Shown one piece after another: positions 1 to 4,696 of a stretch of DNA of 6,930 nucleotides; position 1 is the stretch's first letter, and each line of letters begins with the position of its first letter. Below the pieces are notes generated by a model. It saw nothing but the letters and a program-made list of their open reading frames with translations. It was not told where the DNA came from and did no database searches. Made by a program: the position numbers and the translations under genes. The DNA is from Opitutia bacterium UBA5964. Its GTDB lineage: Bacteria; Verrucomicrobiota; Verrucomicrobiia; Opitutales; Coraliomargaritaceae. The DNA lies in assembly GCA_002430605.1 (NCBI GenBank), contig DJBY01000111.1:1-6930 (forward strand), written 5' to 3'.

Positions 1-231
1 AACAGCGCCTGGATCAAACCTGCGAACCTTGCCGGAGTGGGCTTGGTGGTGACTGTTGTGTTTGATGTCAGTAGTTCGGGACGCATCTCAAATGTTCGCC
101 TACGGCCTGCGTCGGGGAATCCCTCGTTCGATACATCTGTAAAAGCTGCATTTACCCGAGTCAGTTCCGGCGGCGTTACGCCCAGCGGGCAGGCGCATAG
201 CTTTACGATGTCGTTTAAGATGGTGGATTAG
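1..231 (+). CDS. TonB/TolA-type C-terminal domain protein, 3' end only
   Basis: The reading frame is open at the left window edge, so the gene starts upstream; only the last 76 residues are present, ending at TAG 229-231. The visible part reads as a TonB_C/TonB_2-type periplasmic domain. It has a Trp-x-x-Pro opening (AWIKP), a beta strand (VTVVFDVSSSG), the turn GRISNVRLRPASGN with the family's SGN motif, then SFDTSVKAAF, where 'fD.sv..A' is typical, and a closing strand (FTMSFKMVD). Family members link the inner-membrane proton-driven ExbBD or TolQR motor to outer-membrane partners. Whether this is a TonB for receptor-dependent uptake or a TolA-like envelope protein cannot be decided without the N-terminal anchor and upstream genes. 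A GTG at 37 is in frame but would cut into the domain, so it is not the start. The next gene is 219 bp away and unrelated, so this is probably the last gene of its operon. Confidence 0.75.
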   Translation, partial: NSAWIKPANLAGVGLVVTVVFDVSSSGRISNVRLRPASGNPSFDTSVKAAFTRVSSGGVTPSGQAHSFTMSFKMVD

Positions 232-235
232 GCAA

Positions 236-259
236 AGAGGTCCTTTTGATTCGGATCAA
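236..259 (+). repeat. 24-bp direct repeat, copy 1
   Basis: This copy begins five bases after the stop of the TonB-like gene. It matches 366-389 at 22 of 24 positions (core AGAGGTCCTTTTGA, then TCGGAT, then AA); the mismatches are at 250 (T versus G) and 257 (C versus A). The two copies are 130 bp apart, start to start, and bracket the inverted hairpin pair at 279-355. It is not part of any reading frame. It may be one end of a dispersed intergenic element. Confidence 0.8.
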
Positions 260-278
260 CACTAGACGAGCGGAACCC

Positions 279-355
279 GCGGACATCGGGACGATGTCTC
301 TCCAGTCCTGGCTAGATCTCATTATTGATGGAGGGATGCCGTCCTCGGCGTCCGC
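279..355. repeat. REPIN-like pair of inverted palindromic units
   Basis: Two related units face each other. The left unit (279-304) reverse-complemented aligns with the right unit (329-355), with seven differences, all transitions, and one inserted base. Each unit is itself a hairpin: left GACATCG (282-288), loop GGA, CGATGTC (292-298); right GATGCCG (335-341), loop TCCT, CGGCGTC (346-352), with one G-T wobble. The two units can also pair with each other as a stem of about 26 bp, with perfect GCGGAC/GTCCGC ends, two A-C mismatches, one bulge and several wobbles, around a 24-nt loop (305-328). Small palindromic units in inverted pairs are the defining form of REP doublets (REPINs, BIME-like), which are spread by RAYT (Y1) transposases. 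No such transposase lies in this window, so the class is inferred from structure alone. As RNA it could also shield the 3' end of the upstream transcript, but there is no T tract. Confidence 0.6.
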
Positions 356-365
356 AGTTAGATCG

Positions 366-389
366 AGAGGTCCTTTTGAGTCGGATAAA
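366..389 (+). repeat. 24-bp direct repeat, copy 2
   Basis: Near-identical to 236-259 (22 of 24), in the same orientation. It lies 10 bp after the right hairpin unit and 21 bp before the MarR operator palindrome, so it sits at or just upstream of the marR promoter. Recombination between the two copies would delete 130 bp, including the whole hairpin pair. Confidence 0.8.
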
Positions 390-410
390 TCCTTCAAGTA
401 AAGTGAATTA

Positions 411-428
411 TAACTTGACATCAAGTTA
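411..428. promoter_or_regulatory. Probable MarR autoregulatory operator
   Basis: An 18-bp palindrome with perfect 8-bp arms TAACTTGA and TCAAGTTA around CA. It lies 22 bp before the MarR start codon. A -10-like hexamer TATAAC (409-414) overlaps its left edge, which would put the start of transcription inside or just after the palindrome; bound repressor would then block the promoter. No good -35 box is seen for that -10. TTGACA at 415-420, inside the palindrome, has no matching -10 downstream. Operators of this size and symmetry over their own promoters are usual for MarR dimers. A related site lies at 913-930. Confidence 0.7.
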
Positions 429-437
429 AGATTCGTT

Positions 438-442
438 GAAGG
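438..442 (+). promoter_or_regulatory. Shine-Dalgarno GAAGG for marR
   Basis: GAAGG ends 8 nt before ATG 451. It decides the start: an in-frame TTG at 436 would overlap this site and has none of its own. This is the only clear Shine-Dalgarno among the five start codons in the window. Confidence 0.65.
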
Positions 443-450
443 TGTTTTAT

Positions 451-894
451 ATGGCCAAGATCTATCAGAACTCCGGACCGCACCTTTTTCTTCTACTGTG
501 GAAGGCATCGCATGCGGTGAATGTCTTCAGCCAAAAGAGTATCACTGCCGCGGGCTTGGGATCATTGAGTGATTTTGCGATCTTGGAGTTGTTGCTGCAT
601 AAGGGCGAGCAGCCGGTCAACATTATCGGTGAGAAGATTCTACTGACCAGTGGCTCGATCACCACCGCAGTGCAGCGCTTAGAGAAGCGCGGTCTGGTGA
701 GTCGCGAGCGCAGCACGACAGATGCGCGTGTGGTGCTGGTGCACTTGACCGATCTCGGCCATGAATTGATCGAGCCGAGCTTTGAGGCGCATGCGAAAGA
801 TTTAAACCAGTTGTTTGATGTGTTGGACGAGTCCGAGCGCAGCCAATTCGCCAAACTGATGCGCAAAATCGGCCAGCGCGCAGAGCAGCTGTAA
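451..894 (+). CDS. MarR-family transcriptional repressor, MhqR-like
   Basis: A 147-residue winged-helix regulator of normal MarR length. After an N-terminal dimerisation helix (about 10-35), the DNA-binding core runs from about 41 to 108: FAILELLLHKGEQPV, then IGEKILLTSGSITTAVQRLE, the recognition-helix region (about 66-80), then GLVSRE and the wing TTDARVVLVHLTDLG with the conserved Asp-x-Arg (D91, R93). C-terminal helices (110-145) complete the dimer interface. The stretch HKGEQPVNIIGEKILLTSGS resembles B. subtilis MhqR, a repressor of quinone and electrophile detoxification genes that include a DoxX-like gene (mhqP); here doxX follows directly, 63 bp downstream. The protein has no cysteine, so it cannot sense by thiol oxidation as OhrR does; a bound ligand is more likely. 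It probably represses itself through 411-428 and doxX through 913-930. The MarR family is near certain; the MhqR-like role is inference from similarity and context. Confidence 0.92.
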   Translation: MAKIYQNSGPHLFLLLWKASHAVNVFSQKSITAAGLGSLSDFAILELLLHKGEQPVNIIGEKILLTSGSITTAVQRLEKRGLVSRERSTTDARVVLVHLTDLGHELIEPSFEAHAKDLNQLFDVLDESERSQFAKLMRKIGQRAEQL

Positions 895-912
895 AAGCTC
901 TTTTCTCCTATA

Positions 913-930
913 AGGCTTGATGCCAAGCTT
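913..930. promoter_or_regulatory. Second, degenerate MarR operator and doxX promoter
   Basis: The arms AGGCTTG (913-919) and CAAGCTT (924-930) flank ATGC, with one arm mismatch. Read on the minus strand, 914-929 matches 12 of 16 bases of the palindrome at 412-427, including the shared cores CTTG and CATCAAG. TTGATG (917-922), inside it, could be a -35 box with TATAAC (942-947) as the -10, although the 19-bp spacer is long. Repressor binding here would cover the -35 of doxX and give it control separate from marR. Confidence 0.5.
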
Positions 931-957
931 ACTCTTAACCCTATAACGCTATCCATT

Positions 958-1398
958 ATGAAAATCAACGAAACACTTTTCAAGACAAGCAATCAGATCG
1001 CACTCTTACCAATTCGTATTGGCGTCGGGGCAACGATGGCAGCGCATGGCGCGCAGAAGCTATTCGGTTGGTTTGGCGGCAACGGGCTTGAAGGAACTGG
1101 GCAGTTTTTCGCCGAAAACCTCGGCTTGAAGCCGGGGCTGTTGATGGCTGCGTTGGCAGGTGGAGCTGAATTTTTTGGTGGGCTGCTGTTGTTAGTCGGA
1201 TTACTGACCCGTTTCGCTGGCGTGTCGTTGGTAGCCACGATGGCCGTTGCGATTATTACCACCTATAAGGGTGTGTTCTTCGCCCAAAATGGAGGAATTG
1301 AATATCCACTGATGTTATTGCTCGCGTGTCTGACGTTGGTGATCGCTGGCGGCGGCGCATATTCAGTGGACCGCAAGTTGTCAGAGTCACAGGGCTAG
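958..1398 (+). CDS. DoxX-family integral membrane protein
   Basis: A 146-residue protein, typical for DoxX, with four predicted membrane helices at about 14-32, 60-82, 86-103 and 115-134. Family hallmarks: the first-helix motif RIGVGATMAAHGAQKLFGWF with the conserved HGxQKLFGWFGG (30-41), then GGAEFFGGLLLLVGLLTRFAG (68-88), and the closing GIEYPLMLLL and GAYSVD. DoxX-like proteins lie in the inner membrane. Some act in quinone or thiol-stress defence (MhqP in Bacillus, the DoxX partner of SodA and SseA in mycobacteria), but the biochemical activity is poorly defined. Placed behind an MhqR-like repressor, a role in electrophile or quinone stress is the best inference. The ATG at 958 has no Shine-Dalgarno; a -10-like TATAAC ends only 10 nt upstream, so the transcript may begin within a few bases of the ATG. 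No internal damage is seen and no T-tract terminator follows. Confidence 0.9.
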   Translation: MKINETLFKTSNQIALLPIRIGVGATMAAHGAQKLFGWFGGNGLEGTGQFFAENLGLKPGLLMAALAGGAEFFGGLLLLVGLLTRFAGVSLVATMAVAIITTYKGVFFAQNGGIEYPLMLLLACLTLVIAGGGAYSVDRKLSESQG

Positions 1399-1533
1399 GG
1401 TCGTGCTTAGCCATGGATGAGCACCTATCCTGCGGTTGGCGATGACGGTTGCAGACTTGCGGCACTCTTTCCGGTGAATGACACGCACTCCACCTTGACA
1501 TCCGCTCTCGAAGCACAAGCGTGCTGAGCCGCT
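1399..1533 (+). other. Spacer with hairpin at the SNF2 start
   Basis: A 135-bp spacer with no supportable gene. Just before the SNF2 start codon is a hairpin: AGCAC (1512-1516), loop AAGC, GTGCT (1521-1525), extended by CTC (1507-1509) with GAG (1526-1528) across a two-base bulge. The stem ends 5 nt before ATG 1534, and no Shine-Dalgarno is present, so it could affect ribosome entry. TTGACA at 1495-1500 looks like a -35 box, but no good -10 lies 16-18 bp downstream. CTTGACATC (1494-1502) equals one half of the MarR operator plus its centre; the other half-site is missing. Confidence 0.4.
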
Positions 1534-4533
1534 ATGCCACCTCCATCCAAATCACCTCCGGTATTTGACCGCAGCTTTCTGCTGGAACTCTCTGGGGGGC
1601 TGGTCTTCAAGCAAGCCGAGCGCTTATTTGAGGCGGGCGCGGTGACTACGGTTGCGTGGGAGAGCCCGATCCTGACGGGCACGGTTAAAGGCATCGACGA
1701 TACTTACCAACCGAAACTGAATCTGCGCTCTACCGTTTTTGCGGTCAACCATTGCAACTGTCTTGAAGGTCGGCGCCGCAAGGTCTGTGCGCATGCGATT
1801 GCCATTGCGCTGCACTATGAAGCGCTCAAGCACGAACTGGCCAATGCGGCACAGCCACATCCTGATTTCGTGGCGGAACCCGAGCCAGAGACCGAAGCGG
1901 CCAAGTCGCGCGGTGTGCGTTCGATCAAGCTGTCCCCTGCGGGTGATAAGTTGCGCATGCTGGTGTTTTTGCCGCCCAATTTGCAAGCAGCGGCCGAGCG
2001 CGATGCCATCGTGGTGAAGCTCGATGCTGCGGCGGGGCGTGAAATTGTGCCACTCAATCAACTGAGCCCGACGCGCGATTATGATGCGTCCGCACCGCAA
2101 CAAGCTGCGTTGGCCTTAGTCGAGTCGTGGTGTGGTGGTAAGCTCGCGAGTCTGTTGGAGTTGACTGGAGGTCGCCTGCGCCGATTGCTCGCCACGCTCA
2201 TTGATGAACCGACGGTGTATTGGGTCAAGCAGCCAAATGCGCCGATCGAATGGCAAGGCGGCGAATTGCCCGGCGTGCACGAGTTTCTCAAACAAGCAGA
2301 TCCGGCAGCAGATGATGAGGATGAGGTCGTCGCTGTGCCAGACGAGCTGAAACGGCCCATTTTGAGTCGTAGTATCAGCTTGCGGGAAAAGTCGAAGCCC
2401 AACCCGCGGCGTCTCGCGGAAGCCCGTATGCAAGGCACTTTTAAGGCGAAGCCCGGAGATTATCCAGTCGCGAAGGCGGTTTCGGATTCGATGGAGCAAT
2501 ACTCTAGCAATCGGGTGGTGGTGGATGGTTCGCCCAACTTTTTAGCGATCCGACTGCCGGCGGGACGCGACGATGATTCAATTAAACCGTTACGTAATAT
2601 TTTAAAGCTAGAAGGCTTCATGCTCGAGCCGTCAAATCGTAAATGGTGGCTACGGGATCGGCATAAGACGCTCAATTTCCTCGCCGCACACTGGAAGGCG
2701 CTGCGGGAACAATGGCGCGCGCAATTTACCGACGGTTTCGAGGAAAAACTCGCACATGTGCAGCTTTCTGAGCTGATTATCGAAACCAAGGAAGAGGACG
2801 GCCGCTTTGCACTGGAGGTGACGCTCAGCAAAGACGGCGATGAGGCGGCTGTACGCCGCGCGATTGCTACCGGTCGCAGTTACGTCGAGGACGAGGACTC
2901 CAGCGCGAAAATCACATTACTGGATCGGGCTGCGGTGGAGCGCTTGCACCAGATCGAACGCGCAGTCTCGGGCCAGGCAGATCGGCCGTTTACGCCGACG
3001 TTCTCAAAGCGCTTGGATACACAGGAGCTGGTCGATGTGGAAGATTTACTGGACGAGCTGGTCGAGGGCTGGCAGCCGCCGCAGGCATGGCAATCCCGCA
3101 GCCGTGCGCTCAAGCAAGTTGGTGCGCTCGAAGCCGCGCCGATCCATCCGGATTTTGATACGATTCTACGCACTTATCAACGTATTGGTGTGGCGTGGTT
3201 GTGGCATTTGTATCGGCATGAGCTGGGCGGTATTCTGGCCGACGAAATGGGTCTGGGTAAAACGCTGCAGGCGCTTGGTTTGATCGAGTGTATCCGCACT
3301 ACCAACACAGCGGCGCTGCCGGCGTTGGTGGTGTGCCCCGCAAGTTTAGTGGAGAACTGGATACGTGAAGCTGGGCGCTTTGTGCCCGGCCTCAAGGTGG
3401 CGAAGCATCATGGTACCAAGCGGGCGAAAGAGCCGATGGCGCTTGAGGAGGTGGATATCGTGGTCACCTCCTACGGCACGCTTCGCCAGGATATTGAGAT
3501 GCTGTCGACCATGGATTGGTCGGTCGTCATTGGCGATGAGGCGCAGCACATTAAGAATCGTCGCTCGCAGAATGCCAAGTCGCTCACCCGGCTACACAGC
3601 AAAGGCCGCTTCTTACTCACCGGCACGCCGGTGGAGAACTCGCTCGACGATTTGCTCTCGCTGTTCGCTTTCCTGATGCCCGGTTATGTGACCAAGGCCA
3701 CGGGGAAGCTCTCGCAGGAAGAACGCGCGTGGCACTCGCGCCGTCAGACACAACGCGCGGCTGCTTACATTCTGCGCCGCACCAAGAAAGAGGTCGCGCC
3801 GGAGTTGCCCGATAAGATCGAGAAGACCTTCTTCTGCGAACTCGGTTCGAAGCAAATGCGCTTCTACAACGACACGCTCGAAAAGACGCGTCGCGAAATC
3901 TCTAATATGGAGATGGCTGGCGCAAATGCTGGACGCGTGCAGTTTGCCGCATTTACGGAGCTGTTGCGCTTACGTCAGGTCTGTGTCGATCCGCGCATTA
4001 TCGACGACACCTTTCCAGCGGCCGATTCAGCCAAACTCGCGGCCTTCGACGAAGTACTGGATGAGTGCATCGATGCGGGCAGTCGCATCTTGGTGTTTTC
4101 CTCTTTTGTGACCGCACTTAAGTTGCTTGCACAGCATTTGACTGCAAAGAGCCATAAGTTCTGCTATCTCGACGGCAAGACCAAGAACCGGCTCGCGATG
4201 TGTGACACTTTTAATGAGGACGACAGCATTCCGGTGTTTCTGATCTCACTCAAAGCTGGCGGCACTGGCCTCAATCTAACTGGCGCCGACACTGTGGTGC
4301 ATTACGACCCATGGTGGAATCCCGCAGCCGAGGCACAGGCGACAGACCGCGCGCACCGAATTGGGCAGGAGAGGGTGGTGACCAGCATTAAGCTGATCGC
4401 CGCGAATACGGTGGAGGAGAAGGTGATCGAACTCCAAGCGAAGAAGGCCGAGATCTTAAAGGAACTGTTCGAAGAGAGTGAGGCGGCCAACGCAAAAGTT
4501 AGCCTAGAGGATATCAAGGGTCTGTTGGCGTAA
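1534..4533 (+). CDS. SWIM zinc-finger SNF2/SWI2-family ATPase
   Basis: A 999-residue DNA-dependent ATPase of the Snf2 superfamily (helicase superfamily 2), expected to translocate on duplex DNA and remodel or strip bound proteins; such enzymes rarely unwind strands. In order: an N-terminal SWIM zinc finger with CxC-x8-CxH ligands C74, C76, C85 and H87; an acidic linker (113-121); a long family-specific middle region (about 125-535) with a second acidic run at 260-265; then the motor. Visible motor motifs are LRTYQRIGVAWLWHL (545-559), Walker A DEMGLGKT (570-577, K576), Ia LVVCPASLVENW (598-609), Walker B DEAQ (668-671), III LLTGTP (694-699), IV RILVFSSF (851-858), V LKAGGTGLNLTGAD (906-919) and VI QATDRAHRIGQ (935-945), with D938, R939 and arginine finger R942. 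All are intact. ATG 1534 is the most upstream start possible because an in-frame TGA lies at 1525-1527. It is a single gene with no methylase, nuclease or phospholipase partner beside it, so a housekeeping DNA or transcription role fits better than defence. Confidence 0.95.
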   Translation: MPPPSKSPPVFDRSFLLELSGGLVFKQAERLFEAGAVTTVAWESPILTGTVKGIDDTYQPKLNLRSTVFAVNHCNCLEGRRRKVCAHAIAIALHYEALKHELANAAQPHPDFVAEPEPETEAAKSRGVRSIKLSPAGDKLRMLVFLPPNLQAAAERDAIVVKLDAAAGREIVPLNQLSPTRDYDASAPQQAALALVESWCGGKLASLLELTGGRLRRLLATLIDEPTVYWVKQPNAPIEWQGGELPGVHEFLKQADPAADDEDEVVAVPDELKRPILSRSISLREKSKPNPRRLAEARMQGTFKAKPGDYPVAKAVSDSMEQYSSNRVVVDGSPNFLAIRLPAGRDDDSIKPLRNILKLEGFMLEPSNRKWWLRDRHKTLNFLAAHWKALREQWRAQFTDGFEEKLAHVQLSELIIETKEEDGRFALEVTLSKDGDEAAVRRAIATGRSYVEDEDSSAKITLLDRAAVERLHQIERAVSGQADRPFTPTFSKRLDTQELVDVEDLLDELVEGWQPPQAWQSRSRALKQVGALEAAPIHPDFDTILRTYQRIGVAWLWHLYRHELGGILADEMGLGKTLQALGLIECIRTTNTAALPALVVCPASLVENWIREAGRFVPGLKVAKHHGTKRAKEPMALEEVDIVVTSYGTLRQDIEMLSTMDWSVVIGDEAQHIKNRRSQNAKSLTRLHSKGRFLLTGTPVENSLDDLLSLFAFLMPGYVTKATGKLSQEERAWHSRRQTQRAAAYILRRTKKEVAPELPDKIEKTFFCELGSKQMRFYNDTLEKTRREISNMEMAGANAGRVQFAAFTELLRLRQVCVDPRIIDDTFPAADSAKLAAFDEVLDECIDAGSRILVFSSFVTALKLLAQHLTAKSHKFCYLDGKTKNRLAMCDTFNEDDSIPVFLISLKAGGTGLNLTGADTVVHYDPWWNPAAEAQATDRAHRIGQERVVTSIKLIAANTVEEKVIELQAKKAEILKELFEESEAANAKVSLEDIKGLLA

Positions 4534-4547
4534 GGAAAACCGAGCGC

Positions 4548-4580
4548 GCCGCAGGCTCGAAATAAGCCTAAAAGCGCGGC
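4548..4580 (+). terminator. Weak two-step hairpin after the SNF2 gene
   Basis: GCCGC (4548-4552) pairs with GCGGC (4576-4580), and inside it AGGCT (4553-4557) pairs with AGCCT (4565-4569) around a 7-nt loop; six unpaired bases (4570-4575) break the right arm. It starts 15 bp after the stop codon, where a terminator would be expected, but the bases that follow (TGATTACATA) do not form a T tract. It may slow or protect the 3' end; intrinsic termination is doubtful. Confidence 0.25.
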
Positions 4581-4631
4581 TGATTACATACGTTGTTAAA
4601 TCGTCTGTTGATAAAAATAGGTAAAAACTTG

Positions 4632-4653
4632 TTTCAGATTCATAAATCTGAAA
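4632..4653. promoter_or_regulatory. 22-bp palindrome upstream of the symporter
   Basis: Perfect 9-bp arms TTTCAGATT (4632-4640) and AATCTGAAA (4645-4653) around CATA, ending 43 bp before the symporter ATG. The length, symmetry and position fit a binding site for a dimeric regulator. No T tract follows on the + strand, so a terminator for the SNF2 gene is unlikely. It could instead act as an RNA hairpin in a long leader if transcription starts further upstream. The regulator is not encoded in this window, and I do not recognise the site as that of a known family. Confidence 0.5.
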
Positions 4654-4696
4654 GATAGCCCTTCGTCCTCTCATACCCTTACAAATATTTTCGATT

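Noticed and set aside
236..389. A minimal CRISPR-like repeat-spacer-repeat
   Set aside because: Only two imperfect repeats, a 106-bp interval that is itself palindromic, and no cas genes in the window.
436..450. Upstream TTG start for the MarR gene, adding five residues
   Set aside because: It overlaps the GAAGG site that serves ATG 451 and has no ribosome site of its own; MAKIYQN is a normal MarR N-terminus.
892..905. AAAAG/CTTTT inverted repeat at the marR stop as a terminator
   Set aside because: Five A/T-rich pairs with a 2-nt loop cannot form a stable hairpin, and the T run is part of the arm.
465..992. Minus-strand frame of 175 residues opposite marR
   Set aside because: It is the mirror of the real MarR frame, Ser/Arg-rich with no domain; the + strand frame has full family motifs.
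1393..1412. Hairpin GGCTA / TAGCC at the doxX stop as a terminator
   Set aside because: Only five pairs around a 10-nt loop, overlapping the stop codon, with no T tract after it.
1256..1516. Minus-strand reading frame of 86 residues across the doxX end and the spacer
   Set aside because: Mostly antisense to doxX, with a low-complexity composition rich in Arg, Ser and Pro, no recognisable domain and no ribosome site.
1534..4533. SNF2 gene as part of a DISARM-, BREX- or other defence island
   Set aside because: No methylase, DrmA/B-like helicase, phospholipase or nuclease adjoins it; neighbours are doxX and a symporter, and SWIM-SNF2 proteins commonly occur alone.
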